Below are positions 43,901 through 52,525 of a stretch of DNA of 64,000 bases, in pieces. Position 1 is the first letter of the stretch. Each line of letters begins with the position of its first letter. The stretch is from Pedobacter panaciterrae (GTDB taxonomy: Bacteria; Bacteroidota; Bacteroidia; Sphingobacteriales; Sphingobacteriaceae): assembly GCF_013204795.1 (NCBI RefSeq), contig NZ_JABMKW010000018.1, positions 1 to 64,000 on the forward strand, in the 5' to 3' direction. Below the pieces are notes generated by a model, which had not been told where the DNA came from, searched no databases, and saw only the letters and a program-made list of their open reading frames with translations. The translations under genes and the position numbers were made by a program.

Positions 43901-44619
43901 TGTTAAAAAAGATTGTTGACGAGAAATTACTTACTGCAAAAGCGGTAATAGGTTTCTGGCCTGCATATGCAAAAGGCGATGATATTGTGCTTGATGTGGA
44001 AGGTAAAGAGGTGGTGATCCATACTTTACGTCAACAAGCTGAAAAAGTTGCCGGACAACCATATTATGCGCTCTCGGATTTTATTGCACAACAGGAAACT
44101 GGTGTGCCTGATTATTTTGGCGGTTTCGCACTTACTACAGGTATTGGTTGTGATGAAATGGTAGCTGAATTTGAGGCTAACTATGACGACTACAACAGTA
44201 TTATGGCTAAGGCATTGGCCGATAGGCTTGCTGAGGCTTTTGCTGAGAAAATGCATGAGCTTGTCCGTAAGGATTACTGGGGTTATGCAAAGGATGAAAA
44301 TCTGGACAATGAGGCACTGATTAAAGAGGAATACGCAGGTATTCGTCCGGCACCGGGTTACCCTGCTTGTCCGGAGCATACCGAAAAAGGCACTTTGTTC
44401 GAATTGCTCGATGCCGAGAACAGAATTGGCTTACATTTAACTGAAAGCTATGCGATGCACCCTACCGCAGCGGTAAGCGGTTTCTACTTTGCCCATCCGC
44501 AATCAAGATATTTTGGACTTGGTAAAATAACCAAAGACCAGATTGATGATTATGCAATCAGAAAAGACATGCCTGTAGAAGAAGTAGAAAGATGGCTAAG
44601 TCCTAATCTTGGCTATTAA
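40960..44619 (+). CDS. metH: Cobalamin-dependent methionine synthase, full length
   Basis: 1219 aa, close to the E. coli enzyme (1227). Domains in order are: homocysteine-binding (zinc Cys in IGFNCALG and GGCCGTTPEH), pterin-binding (VNIGERTNITGS), cobalamin cap and Rossmann domain (DVHDIGKNIVG with the cobalt His), and the SAM-dependent reactivation domain (ESYAMHPTAAVSGFYFAHP). It transfers a methyl group from methyl-THF to homocysteine. The reactivation domain is fused here, while some Bacteroidota carry it separately. MetF follows after 23 bp. Confidence 0.98.
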   Translation: MDIRAELEKRILIIDGAMGTMIQRYVLSEEDFRGERFKDHPCDVKGNNDLLNITRPDIIKAIHTEYLKAGTDIIETNTFSTQRISLADYQMEELDYEMSFEGAKIAKEAVNEFMAANPDRKCFVAGAVGPTNRTLSISPDVNDPGFRALTFDELVDAYYEQIRGLVDGGSDLLLIETIFDTLNAKAAIFAIKKYENVIGRKIEIMISGTITDASGRTLSGQTAEAFLNSVIHANPLSIGFNCALGAKDMRPHIEELSAKAGCYVSAYPNAGLPNEFGAYDEMPHETAHLVEDFIQHGFVNIVGGCCGTTPEHIGCIAEKAKNVAPRKIPQIEPYLRLSGLEPVTITPESIFVNIGERTNITGSPKFSKLILGGDFEAALAVARQQVEGGAQVIDVNMDEGMIDSEASMTKFLNLIASEPDISKLPIMVDSSKWTVIEAGLKCLQGKGIVNSISLKEGEDKFRESARKIMTYGAAIVVMAFDEQGQADNFERRKEICKRSYDILVDEIGFPPQDIIFDPNILTVATGLEEHNNYAVDFINATRWIKENLPHAKVSGGVSNISFSFRGNNTVREAMHSAFLYHAIKAGLDMGIVNAGMLEVYQEIPPELLVLVEDVLLNRRDDATERLVEFADTIKSKGKEIVRDEEWRKTSVEERLSHSLVKGIIEYLDADVEEARQKYARPIQVIEGPLMDGMNIVGDLFGAGKMFLPQVVKSARVMKKAVAYLLPFIEQEKLDNPDQDQNSSAGRVLMATVKGDVHDIGKNIVGVVLACNNFEIVDMGVMVPAQEIIKKAKEINADIIGLSGLITPSLDEMVHFAKEMEREGFTIPLIIGGATTSRIHAAVKVAPNYSGPAIHVLDASRSVTVCSTLMNKDTRDEYIQGIREEYDKAREAHLNKRSDKRFKTIEEARKDNFKIDTALVAPAPSFTGTRVFENYPLEELVPYIDWTPFFQTWELRGSYPRILEDKVVGDEAKKLFNDAKALLKKIVDEKLLTAKAVIGFWPAYAKGDDIVLDVEGKEVVIHTLRQQAEKVAGQPYYALSDFIAQQETGVPDYFGGFALTTGIGCDEMVAEFEANYDDYNSIMAKALADRLAEAFAEKMHELVRKDYWGYAKDENLDNEALIKEEYAGIRPAPGYPACPEHTEKGTLFELLDAENRIGLHLTESYAMHPTAAVSGFYFAHPQSRYFGLGKITKDQIDDYAIRKDMPVEEVERWLSPNLGY

Positions 44620-44642
44620 ATTAACCAAACAAACTGACCAAA

Positions 44643-45596
44643 ATGAAAATTGTAGATCATATTAATAATGCCAAGGGTAAAACCTTGTTCTCTTTTGAAT
44701 TATTACCGCCAGTTAAAGGCAAAAGCATAGACGAAATTTATAAAGCGATAGATCCGTTAATGGAGTTTAACCCTCCTTTTATAGATGTGACCTATCACCG
44801 TGAAGATTATATTTATAAACAACACAGTAACGGCCTGTTAGAAAAAGTTTCTTATCGCAAAAGACCCGGTACAGTAGCCATTTGTGCTGCTATTATGAAC
44901 AGGTACAAAGTAGATGCAGTACCTCACCTGATTTGCGGCGGTTTTACGAAAGAAGAAACCGAGAATGCTTTAATAGACCTTCAGTTTCTGGGTATCGACA
45001 ATGTGTTGGTACTAAGAGGAGATGCGCGCCATGCGGATTCTTCTTTTATTCCTACCCCGGGTGGACATGCCTTTGCAACCGATTTGCTGCAACAGGTAAC
45101 TGACATGAACAGCGGAAGGTACCTGCACGAAGATCATTCTGCATTTAAAACAGATTTTTGCATCGGTGTTGCCGGTTATCCGGAAAAACATTTCGAAGCG
45201 CCTAATTTGAAGACTGACTTTAAGTATCTGAAACAAAAAGTGGATATGGGTGCAGAGTTCATTGTAACGCAAATGTTTTTTGACAACACCAAATACGTGA
45301 ATTTTGTGCAGCAATGCAGAGAGAATGGGATCAATGTGCCCATCATTCCGGGCTTAAAGCCGATTACTTCATCTAAGCAGTTAATCAGTTTACCAAAGGT
45401 ATTTCACATTGATCTTCCGGAGGAACTAACTGAAGCAGTTCAGGCGTGTAAGGATGAGAAGCAAGTGAAAGAGGTGGGCATAGAATGGATGATACAACAA
45501 TGTAAAGAGCTAGTCCAGGTTGGTGCACCTGTATTGCATTTCTATACAATGAGTAATCCTGAGCCAACCAAAAAGATTGCTCAGGCAATATTTTAA
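44643..45596 (+). CDS. metF: Methylenetetrahydrofolate reductase
   Basis: 317 aa TIM-barrel flavoprotein. SFELLPPVKGKS (the active-site Glu), VTYHRE, VLRGDARH and GAEFIVTQMFFDN are MetF motifs. It makes the 5-methyl-THF used by MetH just upstream, so both fall under the SAM riboswitch. Confidence 0.97.
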   Translation: MKIVDHINNAKGKTLFSFELLPPVKGKSIDEIYKAIDPLMEFNPPFIDVTYHREDYIYKQHSNGLLEKVSYRKRPGTVAICAAIMNRYKVDAVPHLICGGFTKEETENALIDLQFLGIDNVLVLRGDARHADSSFIPTPGGHAFATDLLQQVTDMNSGRYLHEDHSAFKTDFCIGVAGYPEKHFEAPNLKTDFKYLKQKVDMGAEFIVTQMFFDNTKYVNFVQQCRENGINVPIIPGLKPITSSKQLISLPKVFHIDLPEELTEAVQACKDEKQVKEVGIEWMIQQCKELVQVGAPVLHFYTMSNPEPTKKIAQAIF

Positions 45597-45610
45597 GAAA
45601 AAATACAATC

Positions 45611-45654
45611 AAAACGATCGGTATCCTGAATTTTTCAGGATACCGATCGTTTTT
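45611..45654 (+). terminator. Strong terminator of metH-metF
   Basis: A 19-bp perfect stem (arms 45611-45629 and 45635-45653, 5-nt loop) followed by a T, with TTTT at the end of the 3' arm. It lies 14 nt after the metF stop. Confidence 0.9.
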
Positions 45655-45699
45655 AAAATAGTCTTTGTACCTTTAGGCTAACAAACTAATTTTACCGCT

Positions 45700-46134
45700 A
45701 TGAAAAAACTGATGCTACTTATACTTGTCATTGCAAGTGCCTTTACAGCCTGTACTACTATAAAGTCTGGAACAATAGGAAATGGTGGGCTATCTCAATT
45801 GAGCGGAACCTGGGAACTTAACTATATTTCGGGTCCAAGAATAGCATTTAATGGCTTGTACCCGGGTAAAAAACCTACGATCACATTCGAAGTGGCAGAT
45901 AAAAAATTCAGTGGCAATACCAGCTGCAATTCTTACTCAGGAGCACTTGTTGCCGATGATACTTCCATCAACTTTACAGCGCCTTTTGCAATGACAAGAA
46001 TGGCTTGTCCGGGCGAAGGAGAATCTACATTTGTACAAATGTTAAAGAAAGTAGGTAGTTATTCAGTAACCAGCGATACCACCCTTAACTTTATGATGGG
46101 CGATATCGCTATTATGCGTTTTAGTAAAAAGTAG
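45700..46134 (+). CDS. META-domain (HslJ-like) lipoprotein
   Basis: 144 aa. A lipoprotein signal (MKKLMLLILVIASAFTAC, Cys18) precedes a single META domain (LSGTWELNYISGP, TFEVADKKFSGNTSCNSYSG, MTRMACPGEGE). Related to HslJ, linked to novobiocin resistance and heat shock in E. coli; exact role unknown. Its 3' end overlaps the convergent thrC by 14 bp. Confidence 0.88.
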   Translation: MKKLMLLILVIASAFTACTTIKSGTIGNGGLSQLSGTWELNYISGPRIAFNGLYPGKKPTITFEVADKKFSGNTSCNSYSGALVADDTSINFTAPFAMTRMACPGEGESTFVQMLKKVGSYSVTSDTTLNFMMGDIAIMRFSKK

Positions 46135-47431
46135 TTAAATACTTTTTAAACGACTCGTAATCTGTATTCATCTTTTGTGCTTTTTTTGGCTTGGCCAAAA
46201 GATCTTTTACCTGATCCGGGAACTCAATATTTGCTTTGATTGTTTCCGGGAAAACATCAGGGAATTTACAGGCATGCGCTGTAGAAAGGAAAATGCCGGT
46301 ATAATTATCGTCAGGATGTTCTGCTCTATATTTTTGTAATGCAAGCCATGCTATTGCAGTATGCGGACAGGTGATATAATTGAACTGTTCATATATTGCA
46401 TTTATTCCGCTTAATGTTTCCTCATCGGTAAAGCGATAGCTTTGCAAAATCTGTTGTAATGCTTCCTTGTCGTTTTTAAACAGGTCCATTATCCTTACCC
46501 AATTACTTGGTGCACCTACATCCATTGCATTAGAATAGGTTTGTACAGATGGCTTGGTTTCGTAGACACCTGTTTCTAAGAATCTCGGAACAGTATCATT
46601 TACATTGGTTGCTGCTATAAATTGCTTTATCGGCAATCCCATTTTATAAGCCAAAAGGCCTGCTGCAATGTTACCAAAGTTTCCACTTGGAACAGAAAAT
46701 ACTACTTCCTCCTTACCTTGTCTCTTTAACTGGGCATAAGCATTGAAATAGTAAAATGTTTGCGGGATTAGTCTGGAAATATTGATAGAATTTGCCGAGG
46801 TCAACCTTAACCTTGCATTTAACTCTTCATCTGCAAAAGCTTGTTTAACCAGGGCCTGGCAATCGTCAAAAGTTCCATCAATCTCTACTGCATGGATATT
46901 CTGCCCGTTTGTACAAAGCTGCAGCTCCTGAATTTCGCTTACTTTTCCTTTAGGATAAAGGATAGTTACCCTGGTATGGGGAACACCTAAAAAGCCTAAG
47001 GCCACAGCCCCGCCGGTATCGCCAGATGTAGCAACAAGCACATCCAGGGTTTTCTCATTATCCTTTAAGAAATAAGCCATAATGCGGCTCATAAATCTGG
47101 CGCCAAAATCTTTGAAAGCCAGTGATGGGCCGTGGAATAATTCCAGTACTGCAGTGTTTTCGTCAAGTGACACTACCGGAGCTTCAAAATTGATAGCATC
47201 ATCAATAATGGCTTGAAGATCTTCTAAAGGTATAGCATCTTTAAGTAATACCGCAGCTACTTTAAAGGCAATTTGGGATAAAGTGAACTGATCTATATGA
47301 TCAATAAATTCTTTATCCAATTCCGGAATGTGAACCGGCATATATAAGCCTTTATCCAAAGGCATACTGTTAAAAACAGCAGTGGCAAAATCTACTTTTA
47401 AACTTTGGTTGTTGGTACTGTATAGTTTCAT
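46121..47431 (-). CDS. thrC: Threonine synthase
   Basis: 436 aa PLP enzyme. GPSLAFKDFGARFM carries the PLP lysine, and VATSGDTGGAVALGFLG and VPSGNFGNIAAG bind the cofactor phosphate. It converts O-phosphohomoserine to threonine. Last gene of thrABC, 12 bp after thrB. Confidence 0.97.
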   Translation of the reverse strand: MKLYSTNNQSLKVDFATAVFNSMPLDKGLYMPVHIPELDKEFIDHIDQFTLSQIAFKVAAVLLKDAIPLEDLQAIIDDAINFEAPVVSLDENTAVLELFHGPSLAFKDFGARFMSRIMAYFLKDNEKTLDVLVATSGDTGGAVALGFLGVPHTRVTILYPKGKVSEIQELQLCTNGQNIHAVEIDGTFDDCQALVKQAFADEELNARLRLTSANSINISRLIPQTFYYFNAYAQLKRQGKEEVVFSVPSGNFGNIAAGLLAYKMGLPIKQFIAATNVNDTVPRFLETGVYETKPSVQTYSNAMDVGAPSNWVRIMDLFKNDKEALQQILQSYRFTDEETLSGINAIYEQFNYITCPHTAIAWLALQKYRAEHPDDNYTGIFLSTAHACKFPDVFPETIKANIEFPDQVKDLLAKPKKAQKMNTDYESFKKYLTTFY

Positions 47432-47443
47432 TTTGTTTGGTTA

Positions 47444-48379
47444 TTAATCCAATATAATAGGGCCTCTTTTATTTACTTCCGAAACAAAAGACAAGCTATT
47501 TATCGAAATGTTCTTTAAATGCTGCTTTAACTTTTCAGTGATTTTGTTTGCTGTATCTGCATCCTTTGTAAGTGCAAATACCGATGGCCCTGATCCCGAA
47601 ATACCAAAACCTACAGCACCTGCCTTCATTGCAATAGTACGCAGTTTGTAAAAATCAGGAATTAGTATGGAACGTGTTGGTTCAACCAGTATATCTGTCA
47701 TACTTCTTCCGATCAAATCATAATCCTTCATAAACAATCCACTGACCAAGCCGGCCACATTTCCCCATTGGGTTACTGCATCCTTTAACAAAACTTTAGA
47801 ACGGATCATCTGGCGGGCATCTTTAGTTGGCACATCAACTTCCGGGTACACTATTGCAGCGTGCATCTCTTCAGGAAAAGGCAGACTAATGATGTCCAAT
47901 GGCTGATAACTTCTGATCAACACAAAACCCCCCATTAAGGCAGGCGCAACATTATCAGCATGACCATATCCGCAAGCCAGCTCCTCGCCTTTCATGGCAA
48001 AAGGAACAAGTTCTTTGTTGGTTAGTAAATTACCCATCAATGTGTTTATAGCAAACAAACCGGCTACAGTACTTGCAGAGCTTGAACCAAGTCCGCTGCC
48101 TATCGGCATCTTTTTGTGCAGTTCAATTTCTACACCCAGATCAGGTTTACCAATATGGTTTAAGTAATGTTGAACACTGGCACTTACTGTATTTTTTGTT
48201 GGGTTTAATGGCAACTTCCCATCATCACCTGTAATTTTTGAAATAGTAATACCCTTACCATCGGTAAGACTCATAATTACCTCATCACCTGGTTGGTTTA
48301 CGGCAAAACCTAAAACATCATATCCACACACCACATTGGCAACAGTAGCTGGAGCGAAAACTTTTATAGACTTTTTCAT
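47444..48379 (-). CDS. thrB: Homoserine kinase
   Basis: 311 aa GHMP kinase. PIGSGLGSSSASTVAGLFA is the ATP loop, and VGFGISGSGPSVFAL the C-terminal GHMP motif. It overlaps thrA by 4 bp (ATGA), so translation is probably coupled. Confidence 0.97.
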   Translation of the reverse strand: MKKSIKVFAPATVANVVCGYDVLGFAVNQPGDEVIMSLTDGKGITISKITGDDGKLPLNPTKNTVSASVQHYLNHIGKPDLGVEIELHKKMPIGSGLGSSSASTVAGLFAINTLMGNLLTNKELVPFAMKGEELACGYGHADNVAPALMGGFVLIRSYQPLDIISLPFPEEMHAAIVYPEVDVPTKDARQMIRSKVLLKDAVTQWGNVAGLVSGLFMKDYDLIGRSMTDILVEPTRSILIPDFYKLRTIAMKAGAVGFGISGSGPSVFALTKDADTANKITEKLKQHLKNISINSLSFVSEVNKRGPIILD

Positions 48380-50823
48380 CGTTTACCTACGTTTATGATG
48401 TCAGCAAATACGCCCGCAGCAGTTACTTCTGCTCCAGCACCAGGTCCTTTTACAACCAAAGGCCTGTCTTTATAACGATTAGTAGTAAACGAAATAATGT
48501 TATCACTACCAGAAAGGGTATAGAATGGGTGATTCTCATCTACCATTTGCAGGTTAATGGAAACCTTACCACCTTCTAGCTTACCAATATATCTTAATAC
48601 TTTATTGTTTTGAGTCGCCTGTTTTTTCAGGTTCTCGAAGTAAGCTGAATTATTTTTTAACTCTTTATAAAAGTCGGCCACACTTTCTGCAGCCATACAC
48701 GATGGAGGTAACATATTTTCTAGTTCTATATCTTTTTCTTCTAATGCATATCCGGCATCACGGGCCAGAATAAGCATTTTACGCATAAAGTCTTTCCCAT
48801 TAAGGTCATCTCTCGGGTCAGGTTCGGTATACCCTTTTTCCTGTGCTTCTTTTACTACTTCATGAAAAAGAACTCCGTCTTTGTAGTTGTTAAAGATGTA
48901 AGAGATAGTACCCGAAAGGATGGCTTCGATACAAGCTACCTTGTCGCCACTTAGCATCAGGTCTTTAAGTGTACGGATAATTGGCAAACCTGCCCCTACA
49001 TTGGTTTCGTAGAAAAAGTCGACTCCATAAGTCCTTGCTGCTTGTTTAAAGGCTGCATACTGCTCGTAATCTGCAGAGTTTCCTATTTTATTGCAGGTAA
49101 CTACAGAGATGCTCGATTGTAATATATCCAGATAAAACTCAACCGGATTATGGCTTGCAGTATTGTCAACAAACACACAGTTCGGAAGGTTCATCGCTTT
49201 CATTCGTCTGATGAAATCAGGTAAGCTTGCTTTTGTGTCCTGATTGTTTAAGTCTTCTTCCCAGGTATTAAGGTCTATTCCTCTTGGGTCAAGATACATT
49301 TTACGGGTATTACTAACCCCCATAACTTTTACTTGCAAATCGTTATTATCGGCAAGGAAAGGCATTTGATCCTGAAGTTGTTTAAACAGGGTTTTACCTA
49401 TGTTGCCGGTACCCAGACAGAACACATGTAAAGTCTTTTTAAGATCTGCATAAAATGCATCATGAATGGCATTTACTGCCTTAGACAAGTCGGTTTTCGA
49501 GATAATTACCGAGATGTTATATTCTGAAGAGCCTTGTGCAATGGCCCTTACATTTACACCATTACGGCCAAGGGCGCTAAACAATTTACCAGACATACCT
49601 GGTGTGCGCTTCATGTTCTCACCAACTATGGCTACAACTGATAGTCCGTTTTCTACTTCAGGATATTCAAGCTTTCTGGCTTGAAGTTCGAGTTCAAACT
49701 CTTTATTGATTAACGACAAGGCCTTTAAAGAATCGGCTGGTTTTACCGCAAAGGTGATGCTATGCTCGGATGACGACTGAGTGATCAGCACAACGTTAAC
49801 CTGTTCACGTGAAAGCATAGAGAACAACCTGCCACTAAAGCCTGCTTTGCCTACCATGCCGCTTCCTGAAAGGTTTAAAACGCTGATCTCATCAATTGAG
49901 GAGATTCCCTTTATCGGAAGGTTTGAAGGGCTTATGCCGTGCTTAATGTATGTTCCGGCAAAGTCAGTATTAAAGGTGTTTTTGATTACAATTGGAATCT
50001 TCTTTAAAAAAGCAGGGATCATGGTTGGGGGATAGATCACCTTGGCACCAAAATAAGAGAGCTCCATTGCTTCAGTATAACTCAGTTCAGGTAATGAAAA
50101 AGCTTTTTTAACGATGCGCGGATCCGCTGTTAACATCCCGTCAACATCAGTCCAGATCTGTATTTCTGATGCGTTTAAGGCTGCACCCCATATTGCGGCG
50201 GTATAATCGCTGCCGCCACGACCAAGAGTGGTTACACGCCCATCATCATTGCTTGATATGAAACCGGTAACAAACAAAAGCTTGTCTTGGTTGGCTTCGT
50301 AAAAATCGTTGATAAGCATCTCGGTCATGTAAGTATTTACCTTAGCCTGGCCAAAATTACTGTCTGTTTTGATCAGTTCTGCCCCATCAACATAAACAGC
50401 ATTAGAAAATTGTTGTTTGGCGATGTGGCTGATCATTACTGTAGAACAGCGTTCGCCATAACTAAGAATCAAATCTTTGGTTTGCGCACTAAGTTCACGA
50501 AGATTATATACGGATTGTAAAATATCTTCCAGTTCGTTAAAATAAATTTTAAGTTTAGTAAGCACTGGATTTTGTGCCCCGGCAGGTAACAAAGCTCTGA
50601 TTACCTTGAAGTGTTTCTCCTCAACAAGTTTTAATGCGTCGCCGTAGTCTCTTAGGTTCCGGGCATTTTCTGCCATGTCAAGTAATGCGTTGGTAACACC
50701 GCCCATGGCTGATAAAACTACTATAGGGTTCTCATCTCCCTGCAGTGGTTTAAGTATCTCTATCAAAGCGCTTATGCTTTCGACAGAACCGACCGATGTG
50801 CCTCCAAATTTTAAAATATTCAT
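48376..50823 (-). CDS. thrA: Bifunctional aspartokinase/homoserine dehydrogenase
   Basis: 815 aa. The aspartokinase half opens with MNILKFGGTSVGS and includes LGRGGSDYTAA; two ACT regulatory domains lie at ~310-460; the homoserine dehydrogenase half has an NAD site (VFCLGTGNIGKTLFKQL) and GTISYIFNNYKDG. It catalyses the first and third steps of threonine synthesis. It is first in thrABC and lies behind a threonine attenuator. Confidence 0.97.
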   Translation of the reverse strand: MNILKFGGTSVGSVESISALIEILKPLQGDENPIVVLSAMGGVTNALLDMAENARNLRDYGDALKLVEEKHFKVIRALLPAGAQNPVLTKLKIYFNELEDILQSVYNLRELSAQTKDLILSYGERCSTVMISHIAKQQFSNAVYVDGAELIKTDSNFGQAKVNTYMTEMLINDFYEANQDKLLFVTGFISSNDDGRVTTLGRGGSDYTAAIWGAALNASEIQIWTDVDGMLTADPRIVKKAFSLPELSYTEAMELSYFGAKVIYPPTMIPAFLKKIPIVIKNTFNTDFAGTYIKHGISPSNLPIKGISSIDEISVLNLSGSGMVGKAGFSGRLFSMLSREQVNVVLITQSSSEHSITFAVKPADSLKALSLINKEFELELQARKLEYPEVENGLSVVAIVGENMKRTPGMSGKLFSALGRNGVNVRAIAQGSSEYNISVIISKTDLSKAVNAIHDAFYADLKKTLHVFCLGTGNIGKTLFKQLQDQMPFLADNNDLQVKVMGVSNTRKMYLDPRGIDLNTWEEDLNNQDTKASLPDFIRRMKAMNLPNCVFVDNTASHNPVEFYLDILQSSISVVTCNKIGNSADYEQYAAFKQAARTYGVDFFYETNVGAGLPIIRTLKDLMLSGDKVACIEAILSGTISYIFNNYKDGVLFHEVVKEAQEKGYTEPDPRDDLNGKDFMRKMLILARDAGYALEEKDIELENMLPPSCMAAESVADFYKELKNNSAYFENLKKQATQNNKVLRYIGKLEGGKVSINLQMVDENHPFYTLSGSDNIISFTTNRYKDRPLVVKGPGAGAEVTAAGVFADIINVGKR

Positions 50824-50834
50824 AGTTGTTGGTT

Positions 50835-50874
50835 AAAAAAAAAGCGCCTTCCTGGTTTAGAGGAAGGCGCTTTT
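50835..50874 (-). terminator. Attenuator terminator of thrABC
   Basis: 14-bp stem AAAAGCGCCTTCCT / AGGAAGGCGCTTTT with a 7-nt loop, followed on the minus strand by nine T, 12 nt before the thrA ATG. No gene precedes it on this strand other than the leader peptide. Confidence 0.92.
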
Positions 50875-50919
50875 CGTGGTTTTTTATTTTTTCAGTTACA
50901 CCATTAGCTTACCTTCCTC
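50860..50919 (-). promoter_or_regulatory. Antiterminator pairing in the thr leader
   Basis: In the leader RNA GAGGAAGG (complement of 50912-50919, inside leader codons 18-20) can pair with CCTTCCTC (complement of 50860-50867), the 5' arm of the terminator: 8 exact pairs. A ribosome stalled on the upstream Thr codons leaves this segment free, so the terminator cannot form. A ribosome reaching the stop codon covers it and the terminator folds. Confidence 0.75.
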
Positions 50920-50972
50920 CGAGTAATCCCGGTGGTGGTTGTAGTGGTTGTAATTGTTGAGTTCATATACAT
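50904..50972 (-). CDS. thrL: Threonine operon leader peptide
   Basis: 22 codons from ATG at 50972 to TAA at 50904-50906; a second ATG is the third codon. Nine are Thr (residues 6, 8-14, 17) and two are Ile (7 and 16), giving a run of seven Thr codons, as in the E. coli thr leader. It is followed by an antiterminator segment and terminator before thrA. The product is a sensor of charged tRNA-Thr and probably of tRNA-Ile, not a functional protein. Confidence 0.88.
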   Translation of the reverse strand: MYMNSTITTTTTTTGITRRKVS

Positions 50973-51082
50973 TGTATTTTTTACACTTAGTGTGCTGCGG
51001 TGTAAAGTAAAGTTATATTTTTCTAATTAGCAAATGATTATAAAAATATTTTATATCAGGTTTCTTACCTTTACACCTTTAT

Positions 51083-52003
51083 ATGCGAGGATTAGTAATT
51101 AAATCAACAGGAAGCTGGTATCAGGTACATGCAGAAAATGGCATCAATTATGACTGCCGGATTAAGGGCAAGTTTAGAATTCAGGGTATTCAGACCACAA
51201 ATCCTATTGCCGTTGGTGATCAGGTAGAGTTTGAACTTGAGCCAAATTCCGACAATGGGGTGATTCATAAACTGCACGACCGGAAAAACTACATTATCCG
51301 TAAATCCATCAATTTATCAAAACAGGCTCAAATTATTGCGGCCAACATGGATCAGGCTTTTCTGGTAGTTACCCTTGCCTCTCCCCGCACGTCTTTAGGT
51401 TTTATAGATCGCTTTTTGGCAACGGCCGAAGCCTATTCCATTCCTGCGGTTCTGATTTTCAATAAACTTGACCTCTTTAATGAAGATGGCCTGGCTATTT
51501 TAGCTGAATATGCAGCTATTTACGAAAACATAGGTTATCCATGCTATACCGTATCTGCTATAGAAGGCACCAATATCCCTCAGATAGAAAGTTTACTTAA
51601 AGACAAAACGACTTTGTTTTCTGGCCACTCAGGTGTAGGAAAATCAAGTCTAATTAATGCATTACTACCCGGAAGAAGCATTAAGACTGGTGAAATATCG
51701 GAAGCCAGCGACAAAGGCCAGCACACTACAACTTTTGCAGAGATGCATACTTTACCTTTCGGAGGCTATCTTATAGATACTCCGGGCATCAGAGAACTGG
51801 GCATATTTGACATCAGGCCTGAAGAACTTGGTCATTATTTCAGAGAGATGAGGGACTTGATGAATGAATGTAAATTCAATAATTGCCGACATGTGAATGA
51901 ACCAGGATGTGCTGTGATAAGAGCGGTAGAAAATGGTGAAATAGAGCTAAGCAGGTACGAAAGCTATCTTAGTATTTATAACGGCAACGAAACACGGGCC
52001 TAA
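51083..52003 (+). CDS. rsgA: Ribosome small subunit GTPase A
   Basis: 306 aa circularly permuted GTPase. An N-terminal OB fold is followed by G4 FNKLD, G1 GHSGVGKSSL and G3 DTPGIREL in the permuted order, then a C-terminal zinc motif (CKFNNCRHVNEPGC). It acts late in 30S maturation. Divergent from thrA; dtd follows after 5 bp. Confidence 0.96.
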   Translation: MRGLVIKSTGSWYQVHAENGINYDCRIKGKFRIQGIQTTNPIAVGDQVEFELEPNSDNGVIHKLHDRKNYIIRKSINLSKQAQIIAANMDQAFLVVTLASPRTSLGFIDRFLATAEAYSIPAVLIFNKLDLFNEDGLAILAEYAAIYENIGYPCYTVSAIEGTNIPQIESLLKDKTTLFSGHSGVGKSSLINALLPGRSIKTGEISEASDKGQHTTTFAEMHTLPFGGYLIDTPGIRELGIFDIRPEELGHYFREMRDLMNECKFNNCRHVNEPGCAVIRAVENGEIELSRYESYLSIYNGNETRA

Positions 52004-52008
52004 GCGGT

Positions 52009-52461
52009 ATGAGAGCGGTCATCCAAAGAGTTACTGAAGCCAACTGTAAGGTAGACGGCAAAATAACAGGTGCCATTACCGATGGTTTTCTGGTATTGCT
52101 AGGTATTGAAGATGCCGACACACATGAAGACCTGGATTGGCTGGCTCAAAAAATAGTGAACATGCGGGTTTTTGGAGATGAAAACGGGCTAATGAACAAA
52201 GGTCTCGCAGATATTGATGGAAACATTTTACTGATTAGTCAGTTTACATTGTTTGCCTCTACTAAAAAAGGCAATAGGCCCGGATTTACCAGGGCAGCAA
52301 GACCTGACAAGGCCATTCCCCTATATGAATCCATGATTAAGCAATTGTCTTCATTGCTCAATAAAGAAGTCCAAACCGGAATATTCGGGGCAGACATGAA
52401 GATCAGCCTTGTAAACGATGGTCCGGTTACCATCAGTATCGACACAAAAAACAAAGAATAA
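52009..52461 (+). CDS. dtd: D-aminoacyl-tRNA deacylase
   Basis: 150 aa. Family motifs SQFTLFA (catalytic site) and NDGPVTISID (Gly-cisPro-like) are present. It removes D-amino acids from tRNA as proofreading. It starts 5 bp after rsgA, so the two are co-transcribed. Confidence 0.96.
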   Translation: MRAVIQRVTEANCKVDGKITGAITDGFLVLLGIEDADTHEDLDWLAQKIVNMRVFGDENGLMNKGLADIDGNILLISQFTLFASTKKGNRPGFTRAARPDKAIPLYESMIKQLSSLLNKEVQTGIFGADMKISLVNDGPVTISIDTKNKE

Positions 52462-52525
52462 CAGCTTTGCTGAATTTTGGGTAAATTTATTTTCATCATA
52501 AATTAATCTTACCTAAATTACTGGT

